This document shows positions 5,405 to 13,308 of a stretch of 14,868 nucleotides of DNA, one piece after another. This DNA is from Parietichytrium sp. I65-24A. Taxonomy: Eukaryota > Sar > Bigyra > Thraustochytrida > Thraustochytriidae. Each line of letters begins with the position of its first letter. Position 1 is the stretch's first letter. The notes under the pieces were generated by a model that was given only the letters and a program-made list of their open reading frames with translations, ran no database searches and was not told the origin of the DNA. Where the stretch lies: assembly GCA_012862575.1 (NCBI GenBank), contig BLSF01000165.1, positions 1 to 14,868 of the forward strand, in the 5' to 3' direction. A program made the position numbers and the translations under genes.

Positions 5405-6958
5405 ATGAGAGTGTTTCAATCAATCAATTCCACAATCATGCAGCTCTCGATATTTTTCCTCTATCTCTTCCGAGAAACATGGAAGACTGATTGGTACTTT
5501 TACGCATTCATTGTGTTCTCGATCCTTGGAGGAATGACATATGCCGCACAGCGGGTGTTCACTACCTTTGTACTAAATGCGGTGATAGACGATGACTTTG
5601 ACACTGCCAAACTCTACATGATCCTCACTATTGTGATGCTGTTGCTGTCCGACATTTTTGAGGAATTACAAAAGATTGTGACTCCTCATCTACGATCTCG
5701 TACAACAGAGTTTCAACGGCAAGACCTCTGGAGGCTTTCAATGCTCGACGAACAAAAGTCCAAAGCAGCCGTGAAACTTTTGATGGAGGACATGCACAAA
5801 TACGATGAATTCCTCTTCACAATCATTCAGGTGATTCGCTGGGGTATTCGTCTATTTCTGCGGCTGAACATGATTGTATTCGTGAACCCCTACTGGTTGG
5901 GCTATGCTTATCTGATTGCGTTTGCATCCTCGGTGCTCATCTATGGCGTCACTGTGTGGCTTACTAAGAGGCAGAACCTTGACCGGTTTGACAGCCGCAT
6001 TCTAGAAACAGAATCACAAGTCACAGAATACGTCAAAAAGACAGTAACGAATATGGAGTATTTCAAGAACACTCCTGAACCTACCAAGCTGATGACGTAT
6101 TTCAGAGGTCTCAATCATGCATTTCATGCGATCCGACTGCGCAAGGACAATGCGATCTACTTTAAAACAATTATCCAGACTTATATCGGTGATACATTGA
6201 AAACGATCACATTCGCAGTCTGCATGTACAATTTGGTGTATACTGGGGCGATCAATATCGGAGACTTTTATCTCATCACAAATATTACAGACGGATACTT
6301 TGTCGTGTTCTCCACAATGGTGAACATGATGTACAGATTGCACACAGGAAATGACATTGTCAGTTTCATTGTCAAATCGGAGCGACAACGGCGTAATGCT
6401 GCTGCTACAACAACCGAGGAAGGTATTCTGATGACTACTACTGTTTTTAATAACAAGAGTGGTTGGGTACTTGTGAGAGGCAAAAGTGGGTGCGGAAAGA
6501 CTACGTTGTTGAACTCGTACTACAAGAGAAAAGACATTGGTCGGGTGTGCTACATTCCTCAATTTTCGATGATGCTACCAGGTGTATCGAGTTTCGATAA
6601 TTTGTGCATGCTGGAGTCCAACACCCATAAATCATCAAAAGAAAAAGTCCAAGCACTGTGGGAAGCAATCCAGTTGCCCTTGTATAAACCTGGTGTTGGT
6701 GACAAGAGCTCCCTTCTTGACCGAACGTTCGATCCAACAGAATGGTCTGGAGGCGAAATCCAGCGGATGAATTTGATGAGAGCACTGATTGCTTCGGATG
6801 AATTTGATGTCATCCTTCTGGACGAACCAACATCTGCATTGGACAGTTCGACAGAGACAATCATGTTTGAATTATTGAGAACGCACTTTGCGAACGCATT
6901 CATTGTTCTTCATCATAACGTGGACGCGATTCGTTTCGACGAGACGATCGAGTTGTGA
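5405..6958 (+). CDS. ABC half-transporter (membrane domain plus ATPase)
   Basis: 517 residues from the ATG at 5405; an earlier in-frame ATG at 5303 lies inside the divergent gene and is not preferred. The first 330 or so residues form an exporter-type membrane domain with several hydrophobic segments (for example FYAFIVFSILGGMTYAA, LYMILTIVMLLLSDIF and YLIAFASSVLIYGVTVWL). The C-terminal nucleotide-binding domain is complete but compact. Walker A is GKSGCGKTT (359-367), the Q-loop is in YIPQF, and the signature is WSGGE (447-451; usually LSGGQ). Walker B is VILLDEP with catalytic E474, the D-loop is SALD and the H-loop is VLHHN (H503/H504). The protein ends soon after. It should work as a homodimer, exporting or flipping a substrate across a cell membrane or viral-factory membrane. 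Similarity is to eukaryotic/bacterial type IV exporters in general; the substrate cannot be inferred. A membrane transporter is unusual cargo for a virus. Confidence 0.92.
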   Translation: MRVFQSINSTIMQLSIFFLYLFRETWKTDWYFYAFIVFSILGGMTYAAQRVFTTFVLNAVIDDDFDTAKLYMILTIVMLLLSDIFEELQKIVTPHLRSRTTEFQRQDLWRLSMLDEQKSKAAVKLLMEDMHKYDEFLFTIIQVIRWGIRLFLRLNMIVFVNPYWLGYAYLIAFASSVLIYGVTVWLTKRQNLDRFDSRILETESQVTEYVKKTVTNMEYFKNTPEPTKLMTYFRGLNHAFHAIRLRKDNAIYFKTIIQTYIGDTLKTITFAVCMYNLVYTGAINIGDFYLITNITDGYFVVFSTMVNMMYRLHTGNDIVSFIVKSERQRRNAAATTTEEGILMTTTVFNNKSGWVLVRGKSGCGKTTLLNSYYKRKDIGRVCYIPQFSMMLPGVSSFDNLCMLESNTHKSSKEKVQALWEAIQLPLYKPGVGDKSSLLDRTFDPTEWSGGEIQRMNLMRALIASDEFDVILLDEPTSALDSSTETIMFELLRTHFANAFIVLHHNVDAIRFDETIEL

Positions 6959-7019
6959 ATGCCAAAAAGAATCGAATACACATAGACCTCTCTCCATATA
7001 CAATCTGTCAATACACACA

Positions 7020-7916
7020 ATGCCGACATTTTCACTTGTAGAATATGCACCAAATCTCGAAACATTGAAAGAATCTTATAAACGCCATCGGCACGACCTT
7101 TCGATTGTCAAACAAATGCTTCATGAAGAGTACATTCGCCGACTCTCGACCCAAAAAGACCACAAGCTTCGTATAGACTACGCACATCTACGCTACATGT
7201 CAGGGGGAGGATCCCTCTTTCCGCACAATGAAATTGGTGCTCAATTGATTGAACGCTCGATTAAAAAAGAAGTTTGGGGGAAGGAATGGTTTGAATTTGA
7301 CATTGCCAGTGCTGGACCAACGATTATTACCAACTTGTGTAAGAAATTTGACATCTATGCTGGTCTTGACGAATGGAGTCTTCTTCTTTCAGAGAATCGT
7401 CAGTCTCTATTTGATGAAATTAGACTCTATGAGAATCGACATGATGACGAAACGGATGATGACATAAAGTTCTATATCTACTCCGTATTCGACAAGTACA
7501 ATCTCAGTGACGAGGAGTTTTTCAGTGGAAAAAAGAGTCCACATCCATACCTCGTCAAGCTCAGACGAATGACAATGGTTTTGGACAGCCACCTTCAGCA
7601 TGCAATGATGGAGGATCACGCGACATTGATTCATCAATCTAGGTTTTACAGAGAATCGTCTGAAACCATGTCCCCATTACCATTTTGTAAGATGAACACT
7701 ATGTTTCTTCGAACAATCATTTCAGAGTATACATCGCAAATCATCAAATGCGTGATTGATGCTACGGGAATTGAGGAAGGTATTTTCGTTCATGATTCGC
7801 TCATGTTACCAGACCACACCAAACTGCTGCTAACACACAAGCACGGAGAGATCATGCGACTAATCAATGAAAGGACAGGGTTCACCAACATTGTTCTCAA
7901 GTGTAAAGCGATATAG
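7020..7916 (+). CDS. Divergent TV-Pol / family A-like polymerase palm protein (copy 3)
   Basis: 298 residues from the ATG at 7020; the frame is open further upstream into the ABC gene's 3' end, but this ATG follows a 61-bp AT-rich gap with a CATATA element. YMSGGGSLFPH (59-69) is followed by WFEFDIASAGPTIITNLCKK (90-109), which puts D94 in a motif A-like D-x-x-x-A-x-P context. An acidic helical insert lies around 127-160. The motif B-like segment FCKMNTMFLRTIISEYTSQI (222-241) precedes FVHDSLMLP (256-264), where H258-D259 form a canonical-looking motif C (family A polymerases and T7 RNA polymerase use HD at this place). The chain ends NERTGFTNIVLKCKAI. It is the best-preserved copy: both carboxylate motifs are present. 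It is shorter than TV-Pols fused to other domains, so it may need partners or be a specialised polymerase or terminal transferase. The family call is by motif, not by search. Confidence 0.6.
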   Translation: MPTFSLVEYAPNLETLKESYKRHRHDLSIVKQMLHEEYIRRLSTQKDHKLRIDYAHLRYMSGGGSLFPHNEIGAQLIERSIKKEVWGKEWFEFDIASAGPTIITNLCKKFDIYAGLDEWSLLLSENRQSLFDEIRLYENRHDDETDDDIKFYIYSVFDKYNLSDEEFFSGKKSPHPYLVKLRRMTMVLDSHLQHAMMEDHATLIHQSRFYRESSETMSPLPFCKMNTMFLRTIISEYTSQIIKCVIDATGIEEGIFVHDSLMLPDHTKLLLTHKHGEIMRLINERTGFTNIVLKCKAI

Positions 7917-7947
7917 ATGAGATCACCATAAGTAATATTTACATACA

Positions 7948-8571
7948 ATGCCTATTCCAACCCACTTTCTATGCCTCAAACTCAATGAGAGTTGTTCAGG
8001 TTTCGTCAATGCGTTCCGCGACATTCAATATAAGACCATCCTACTCAACAGTACACATGCACAAGAGTTGAGAAGTGCCGCAGTCTTACCAAATAGAGCT
8101 CACATGACCCTACTAGTGCTCTATTGTCGAACGGAAACATTGAATGTTAATGAATTTTCTTTACCAACAGCCGAAGACATTGGTGACATATTACATGCCT
8201 ATGAATGGCAAGGGATCAGGGATCTTACATTTGAGTCCAAGTTGGGCCAATTTTCTGGAAAGAATAAAGTCCTGTATCTCAAGCCTGACAAGTCTAGACA
8301 TGATCAGTTGTGTGCGATCGAGTCGGCTTTGAGAAAAGCAATCACTGCCAAGTTTCCCAAGGCAATTTTAGAGGAGGAAACACGATTCTTTGTACCTCAC
8401 GTCACGCTCTTTACAAGGATAGATCTGCAAGACGACCAACTTTACGATACGTTCCATGTTGATGATATTCCGAGCGTACCGAAAGTTGACACGATAGAAT
8501 TGTGTGAAATGAAATGGACAGAGAATTACTATTCAATTTGCAATCTAAAAAAATCACACATAGATAGATAA
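7948..8571 (+). CDS. 2H phosphoesterase (AKAP7/LigT-like), copy 1
   Basis: 207 residues. The 2H fold is marked by two H-x-T motifs, AHMTLLVL (H52, T54) and PHVTLFTR (H151, T153), about 100 residues apart as expected. Between them come an acidic helix (TAEDIGDILHAY), a strand and the VLYLKP motif, then an amphipathic helix before the second motif. The arrangement resembles AKAP7-type 2H proteins (HxTL, then a G-x-F-x-x-x-x-VLY segment, then P-H-x-T-L). Members hydrolyse 2',3'-cyclic or 2',5' phosphodiester bonds, including 2-5A in some eukaryotic and viral proteins. Substrate cannot be read from the sequence. It starts 31 bases after the polymerase-like gene and is followed 27 bases later by its paralog. 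Confidence 0.88.
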   Translation: MPIPTHFLCLKLNESCSGFVNAFRDIQYKTILLNSTHAQELRSAAVLPNRAHMTLLVLYCRTETLNVNEFSLPTAEDIGDILHAYEWQGIRDLTFESKLGQFSGKNKVLYLKPDKSRHDQLCAIESALRKAITAKFPKAILEEETRFFVPHVTLFTRIDLQDDQLYDTFHVDDIPSVPKVDTIELCEMKWTENYYSICNLKKSHIDR

Positions 8572-8598
8572 AACTACAACCGATAACAACAAAAAAAA

Positions 8599-9192
8599 AT
8601 GGAACCTACACATTTCATCACGCTCCAGTTTAGTGACATGACGACACATGTCGAGAGAATCCAAGACGAGTGTAGTACTACCACTACTGAACTACGCCAA
8701 TCTGCAATTCTCCCTTCTCGTGCTCACATGACACTTCTTGTGTTGTACTGCAGTGAAACAGATCCTTCACTGCCAACTGAAGAAGAAATCATCGAAATTC
8801 TTCAGTCTATCGAATGGCATGCGATTGGGACTGTCTCGTACAAGCCAAACATTGGATGCTTTACTGATGATGGCATTAACGTGCTATACTTGGACCCTGT
8901 AGATGACGACTCGTTGCACCAGATTAGAACCATTGAATCTGATCTTCGAAAGAAGATTGAGAGTAGATTTCCGAACGCTATCAAGGTCAACTACGTGCAT
9001 TCCGATGGAAATTTTTGTCCTCACGTTACGCTTTACAGTCATCTCGATGCCATACCGCCACGCATCAATGAAATCCAAATTAATCCACAAGTGACATCTA
9101 ATAATATTGATACAATTGCGCTCTGTTCCATGAAGTTCACAGATGACTACTATCAAATCATTTATAAACACAAAGCTAAATTTACTTGCTAA
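8599..9192 (+). CDS. 2H phosphoesterase (AKAP7/LigT-like), copy 2
   Basis: 197 residues, a tandem paralog of the preceding gene. It shares RAHMTLLVLYC (H43, T45), the NVLYLDP strand at 94-100, the IESDLRKKI helix and CPHVTLYSH (H142, T144). The ends also match (IALCSMKFTDDYYQI against IELCEMKWTENYYSI). Outside these motifs the copies are well diverged, so the duplication is not recent and both catalytic pairs have been kept. An A9 run directly precedes the ATG. The 3' end overlaps the convergent next gene by 11 bp. Probable role: hydrolysis of cyclic or 2',5'-linked phosphodiesters of RNA or nucleotide signals; the two copies may differ in substrate. Confidence 0.88.
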   Translation: MEPTHFITLQFSDMTTHVERIQDECSTTTTELRQSAILPSRAHMTLLVLYCSETDPSLPTEEEIIEILQSIEWHAIGTVSYKPNIGCFTDDGINVLYLDPVDDDSLHQIRTIESDLRKKIESRFPNAIKVNYVHSDGNFCPHVTLYSHLDAIPPRINEIQINPQVTSNNIDTIALCSMKFTDDYYQIIYKHKAKFTC

Positions 9193-10111
9193 TGTTTTGA
9201 ATCGATGAGGGCATATCTTGATTCACGACAGAATATTGCTCCGGAATCGGTTTAGAAAGGATCTCGAGAAACTGTCTGATATGAAAATTTTGCATGTATC
9301 CAGAGAGATGATCGTCACCTTCCGACCTGAGTGCCTTCGTGAGTGTTTCGCGGAGGGCTGTGGATGTAGTCATCCTCGCCCTGTGGGCTTTATTTCGTTT
9401 AAAAAAGAAGAACAGTAACTCCAACGCGTCTGTGATTCCGAATAGTGTGTCTGGAAGGGGAAAGAGGAGTTGGTCGTCTTGTCTAAACACAACATTCTCG
9501 ACGGAATCTACAACTCTCCAGTCGTTCTTTCGAATAAGCAGTGTCAAAACGTCGATGGTCAAGTAGGTAGTCGTCTCGTTCACGCCGAGTTTGTGCTTCA
9601 GTTCGTCTTGCATCAACCTGGACACGTGGTCTAATAGCCCGTTTTTTACCAATGTAGGGTATATTTCATGTGAGTCCTCGCACAGAATTTTGAAGAATTG
9701 CAAAGACTTGACGTCGTCAAGAGTGTTGAAAAGAGTTTCCACATGCGTTTTATCCGCTAGCGCGTTCGTGAGCGATGTCTCAAAGTCGAACGATCTGAGA
9801 CAGGTGTGAATTACGTCGTGTAGATTCTCGTTGTATATTTGCCCGCCATTTGGCGAAATGTACAGTGTCAGCAACGCCTCGACAAACCCGTATTTGACGA
9901 GACCTTTTATGTATGCATGCAGCTCCATTAACGGTTGCATGAGAAGTCTAATGTTCAAACGCTCCAGGCGTTCTGACTGCTTCGAGGTGTCCGATTGTGC
10001 GCCCACAATGGCCTCCACCATCTCCTTCGCCTCCACGTCAAACTCCGCGTCACAATTCGAGGCAAACTCCACGTAAAACTCCGAGTTACAATCCTCTTTC
10101 ATCATGTTCAT
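9182..10111 (-). CDS. Hypothetical helical-repeat-like protein
   Basis: 309 residues from the ATG at 10109-10111. The N-terminus is acidic; residues 55-250 are rich in amphipathic helices with ARM/HEAT character (for example LQFFKILCEDSHEIYPTLV, then NGLLDHVSRLMQDE). That stretch faintly recalls the SMEK/PP4R3 family of phosphatase regulatory subunits, where an L-x-F-L-x-E-L-C segment is followed by a GL-x-x-x-L helix. The resemblance is too weak to name the protein. A run of four Phe followed by KRNKAHRAR lies near residue 235. No signal peptide or clear membrane span. The gene converges on the second 2H gene; its 115-bp upstream gap also serves as the downstream region of the vWA gene. It is a convincing long ORF of unknown function, perhaps a protein-interaction scaffold. 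Confidence 0.8.
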   Translation of the reverse strand: MNMMKEDCNSEFYVEFASNCDAEFDVEAKEMVEAIVGAQSDTSKQSERLERLNIRLLMQPLMELHAYIKGLVKYGFVEALLTLYISPNGGQIYNENLHDVIHTCLRSFDFETSLTNALADKTHVETLFNTLDDVKSLQFFKILCEDSHEIYPTLVKNGLLDHVSRLMQDELKHKLGVNETTTYLTIDVLTLLIRKNDWRVVDSVENVVFRQDDQLLFPLPDTLFGITDALELLFFFFKRNKAHRARMTTSTALRETLTKALRSEGDDHLSGYMQNFHIRQFLEILSKPIPEQYSVVNQDMPSSIQNISK

Positions 10112-10226
10112 GTTGGCAATCTCTCAGTTCTCTCCTTTCCACTCTAGTTTGGTGTCTGGTGAGTGGACGGGATGAACACATTTAAATGAAACTGACTATT
10201 AATTGTCATATCAAAGCTAATTTTTA

Positions 10227-12446
10227 CTATAATAGTTTAGCATATCTATTGTACAACGTACACCCCGCCTTGTTGGATGGCCAGTAGCACAATGGCCGAT
10301 GATCAATACTTATTTGCCCAAGGCATGTTGATTTCGTTTGCTTGGTCTTTTTCAGAGAAGACCAGGTCATGACATCTGCACATGGATCAGCCTCCATCAT
10401 CAAGTCCTCATTGATCACAATGTTGGTATCAATCATCTCATTCGCAATGATTGTCGGCGTATTGTACTCGTCAGCAATCGTAGAATCATCCATCATCCAG
10501 ATTGCATCGCAAGCGCACTTGTAAAAAGTCGACAATTTCGTGTTGGCCGAGCTTTGCACGCACAAAATGTTGTGTTGTGGATACGCAGCCCGATGTTGCT
10601 TGGCAACTTTACATAGCGCAGTTGTCGACTTGCTTACGCTGCGATACTTTTTCAAGAACGGCTCACCATCGCTTGCAATCACCAATGTTCTCTTGTCTTC
10701 AGCAGACATTAGATCAAAGAGTACCGAAAAGTCGGTGTACTTGTTGCGCGAAACAGTGGTGTTCGCAAGGATGGATTCAATGTCATTTAGATCGGTTGAA
10801 TCAAGCTGTTGATTTGTCAGTATCATTTCATGCTCTTGTGCGAACGATACAATCGAAAATATGGTGCTGACATCAGATAACCCGGAGAGCAAAGACTCTA
10901 CCAATCGACGTTGCCGAGTCATTTCAACACTTTTGATGCTATTGGAGTTGTCGATGGCAATCAACAAGTTTAGCGAATCACTAGTAGTAGTTGGCATCGC
11001 CGTTGGCACCGCCGTTGGCGCGACCGATGGCGATTCAGTACTTGCAAATGATGGCGCAAATGTTGGTGCAATCGATGGTGTATTTGATGGTGACATCGTC
11101 GGTGAGTTCGTCGATGACTTTGTTGGCAGCACCGATGGCATCGCCGTTGGCACCATTGTTGGCGCGTCCGATGGTGCAAATGATGGAGAAACAGACGGTG
11201 ACCTCGTCGGAGAACTCGTTGGCATCGCCGTTGGCACCATTGATGGCGCGAAGGTTGGTGCGACCGATGGTGAACTTGTTGGCGTCACCGTCGGTATTGC
11301 TGTTGTTGGCGAGACCGATGGTGAATCTGAAGGCGAAGAAACAGTCGGTGACATCGTCGGTGACCTCGTCGGAGAACTCGTTGGCACCACTGTTGGCACC
11401 GCCGTTGGCGCGACTGATGGTGAAATTGTACTTGCAGATGATGGCGCGAATGTTGGTGCAATCGATGGTGCAATCGATGGAGACTCAGTCGGAGAATTTG
11501 TTGTCGGCGTCACCGTTGGCATCGCCGTTGGCATCGCTGTCGGGGAAACGGAGGGTGAAATGTCCGTTGGGGCGAATGTTGGTGCAACCGATGGGGAGAG
11601 CGTAGGACTATGTGTAGGAAAAGTAGTAACTGACTCGGGTCGGAATGGTTCACAGTCTTCGATGACATAGCGCAGCTTCTCCTCCAACACCCCTTGCACA
11701 TCAAACTCGGCAAAGTCAGAGATGATCAAAGTGTCAAGGGCTAAATCGTATCCGACGACGCCATCAAACAAGCCCACGTCTGCATCTCCTTTGAGAATGG
11801 GGATATATAACAGACGATCGACGGGGGTGTTTGCAATCATCTGAGACACAATGTTGGTCAATTTGGGATTCAAGCACTTTTTAATTGGATGTGGTATACC
11901 GTCTGTTAGAATGATGACAATCGTTTGAGTCGTGTCGTTTTGTTTGGCGTTGTTTGCACAGAATTTGTTTTGGCATGGGTCTTCAAAGTAATCGTCACGA
12001 AGAAATTCAAACACCTTACAAGTGTACGTGTCCCCGCCATTGTAATTGATGGTCGTGTTCATGCCATTCTCAAAAGCTTCAAAGGTTGTCCAATCAGACA
12101 AGCCAATGCTCTTTGCTCGATTGCGTGTATCTGGTGCAGCCTCAGAAAACTCCACCACTCCATGTCGAGTCTTGTTGTTTTCAATGGAAAGGAATCCAGT
12201 TTCATTGGTTGCCACTGAGACGATGAAATCTTTCATGAGCTGATAGTTTTCTCTGCCAATACTTCCAGATTCATCAAGGACCCAGACGATGTCGAGTGGT
12301 GCAGTTGTGTTTGTAGGACATGTGGTACCCAGAGTGTTTGCAGGTAGAAAGATGAGTAGTAACAAGAAAGTCAACATTGCAGCCACAACAATTAATAGAA
12401 TGAGAAGAATACTAACTATATAGGCAATTTTCTTCCTCTCTCGCAT
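10227..12446 (-). CDS. Membrane-anchored double von Willebrand A-domain protein with Ser-Pro-Thr linker
   Basis: 739 residues. A short basic start (MRERKK) and a long hydrophobic stretch (about 8-34) predict an N-terminal (type II) anchor or uncleaved signal, with the rest outside. The first vWA domain begins at 52: DESGSIG gives the MIDAS D58-x-S60-x-S62, and TDGIPHP follows near 185. Residues about 275-487 are a Ser/Pro/Thr/Ala/Val repeat linker (units such as SPSVAPTFAPT and PTAMPT), likely extended and O-glycosylated. The second vWA domain starts at about 490 with DNSNS (D499-x-S501-x-S503) and ASDGEP, then a Cys-bearing C-terminal part. Several N-x-S/T sites occur. vWA domains bind proteins through a metal ion, so a role in virion-surface or host-surface adhesion is plausible but inferred. 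SPT-rich extracellular proteins are common in stramenopiles. It diverges from the kinase gene with only 2 bp between the two ATGs. Confidence 0.9.
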   Translation of the reverse strand: MRERKKIAYIVSILLILLIVVAAMLTFLLLLIFLPANTLGTTCPTNTTAPLDIVWVLDESGSIGRENYQLMKDFIVSVATNETGFLSIENNKTRHGVVEFSEAAPDTRNRAKSIGLSDWTTFEAFENGMNTTINYNGGDTYTCKVFEFLRDDYFEDPCQNKFCANNAKQNDTTQTIVIILTDGIPHPIKKCLNPKLTNIVSQMIANTPVDRLLYIPILKGDADVGLFDGVVGYDLALDTLIISDFAEFDVQGVLEEKLRYVIEDCEPFRPESVTTFPTHSPTLSPSVAPTFAPTDISPSVSPTAMPTAMPTVTPTTNSPTESPSIAPSIAPTFAPSSASTISPSVAPTAVPTVVPTSSPTRSPTMSPTVSSPSDSPSVSPTTAIPTVTPTSSPSVAPTFAPSMVPTAMPTSSPTRSPSVSPSFAPSDAPTMVPTAMPSVLPTKSSTNSPTMSPSNTPSIAPTFAPSFASTESPSVAPTAVPTAMPTTTSDSLNLLIAIDNSNSIKSVEMTRQRRLVESLLSGLSDVSTIFSIVSFAQEHEMILTNQQLDSTDLNDIESILANTTVSRNKYTDFSVLFDLMSAEDKRTLVIASDGEPFLKKYRSVSKSTTALCKVAKQHRAAYPQHNILCVQSSANTKLSTFYKCACDAIWMMDDSTIADEYNTPTIIANEMIDTNIVINEDLMMEADPCADVMTWSSLKKTKQTKSTCLGQISIDHRPLCYWPSNKAGCTLYNRYAKLL
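10985..11620 (-). repeat. Degenerate tandem repeat encoding the SPT-rich linker
   Basis: Variations on gttggc, gatggtg, gtcggtga and similar 9-36 bp elements repeat through this stretch and encode Pro-Thr/Pro-Ser units. The reverse strand reads as an equally long ORF of Val-Gly-Asp-Gly repeats, an artefact of repeat periodicity. Such tracts change length readily and may vary between isolates. Confidence 0.85.
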
Positions 12447-12448
12447 TT

Positions 12449-12799
12449 ATGGTTAGGGGATTCTTCAACGAAATATATGAAGGGAGGAAAATGGTAAGAA
12501 AAAGAATGAAAAATATGGGCGACAACAACACGACAAGTGGAATTGTGAAATGCTATAACACTCGCTCGTCATCGAGTGATCGCGGATTTGTGGCCATCGA
12601 GTTTGCGGACGATAAACCAGGTATGAAAACTGATGCAACGAACGCCCGTGAGATTAAACAGCTTCTTTTGAGTATGAAGAAACCGAATGAGTTCATCCCC
12701 GCTTATCGCCATCCGAATAAGATGTCAATTAAACTGGTAAATGCCGGTGAGAATAGTAATCGGATTGTGTTCTATTCCAGGAAAAACACATCATGGTAG
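12449..12799 (+). CDS. Protein kinase-like N-lobe (5' part of a frame-disrupted kinase gene)
   Basis: 116 codons from the ATG at 12449; an ATG at 12491 is an equally good start and would separate it from the divergent vWA gene. A glycine-loop-like segment (MGDNNTTSGIVKCY, 23-36) leads to RGFVAIEFADD (45-55), where the position of the usual VAIK lysine is Glu (E51). NAREIKQLLLS (65-75) looks like helix C with its Glu. HPNKMSIKLVNAG and RIVFYSR match strands 4-5. The frame then ends at 12799 after an A5 run (12782-12786). The remaining kinase domain continues at once in another frame. The separate ORF is not a complete kinase. K34 in the GIVK segment could stand in for the missing lysine, as in WNK kinases, but that is speculation. 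Confidence 0.6.
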   Translation: MVRGFFNEIYEGRKMVRKRMKNMGDNNTTSGIVKCYNTRSSSSDRGFVAIEFADDKPGMKTDATNAREIKQLLLSMKKPNEFIPAYRHPNKMSIKLVNAGENSNRIVFYSRKNTSW

Positions 12800-13308
12800 A
12801 ATTCGGGGAGGTGCTTACCTATGACCATCCAAACTATGTTCTGACGGACAACAATAGTGAAGGGTACAGACATCTACTGAAAGGCATTGCATTCATGCAT
12901 GATGAATTGCGGCTGATCCACGGTGACATTAAAGAGGAAAATGTAATCTTTCTTGACGGTCATTGTAAATTCATCGATTTTGACCTGTCGCTACTGTACG
13001 ATCGAATTGACTTTACAAATCTCAAGTCCTTTTGCTATGACATTCGGCCCACCGGAACACCTGGGTACATGTCTCCACTGACGTTTTATTTTCATGCAAG
13101 ATGCATCAATGGGTTTGGAACAACAGAAGAAGACATCAAAGAGTTGACACTCCATGTGCTAAAGCATCGAGATTATTACGCACTTGGAGTGATGATGCTC
13201 AATTCACTGGCATACCACGAGATGAAGCATCATGTTCGTTATTTTATAGACTTGACAGTTGATAAATGGATGCCACAATTTTTGCGATCGATGAGTGAAA
13301 AAAAATAA
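12793..13308 (+). CDS. Protein kinase-like catalytic C-lobe (3' part of the same gene)
   Basis: 171 codons from an ATG overlapping the previous frame's end. Motifs stand in kinase order: a hinge-like MVEFGEVL at 1-8, helix E (YRHLLKGIAFMHDELRLIHG), catalytic loop HGDIKEEN at 43-50 (HRD with Arg replaced by Gly, but D45, K47 and N50 kept), and a metal motif DFD at 62-64 in place of DFG. An activation-segment end TGTPGYMSP at 87-95 matches the APE region, and DYYALGVMMLNSL is the helix F equivalent. The frame also stays open a few codons upstream of the ATG (reading KHI), which suits an original join. The H-G-D form of the loop is common in viral kinases. It is probably the C-lobe of a serine/threonine kinase or pseudokinase rather than an independent gene. 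Confidence 0.65.
   Translation: MVEFGEVLTYDHPNYVLTDNNSEGYRHLLKGIAFMHDELRLIHGDIKEENVIFLDGHCKFIDFDLSLLYDRIDFTNLKSFCYDIRPTGTPGYMSPLTFYFHARCINGFGTTEEDIKELTLHVLKHRDYYALGVMMLNSLAYHEMKHHVRYFIDLTVDKWMPQFLRSMSEKK

Noticed and set aside
6014-6903. Minus-strand ORFs of 182 and 114 codons
   Set aside because: They are antisense to the ABC transporter's conserved ATPase domain.
10861-11670. 269-codon plus-strand ORF of Val-Gly-Asp-Gly repeats, and a second one of 204 codons
   Set aside because: Both lie antisense to the SPT linker of the double vWA gene, whose frame is continuous with two real domains on either side.
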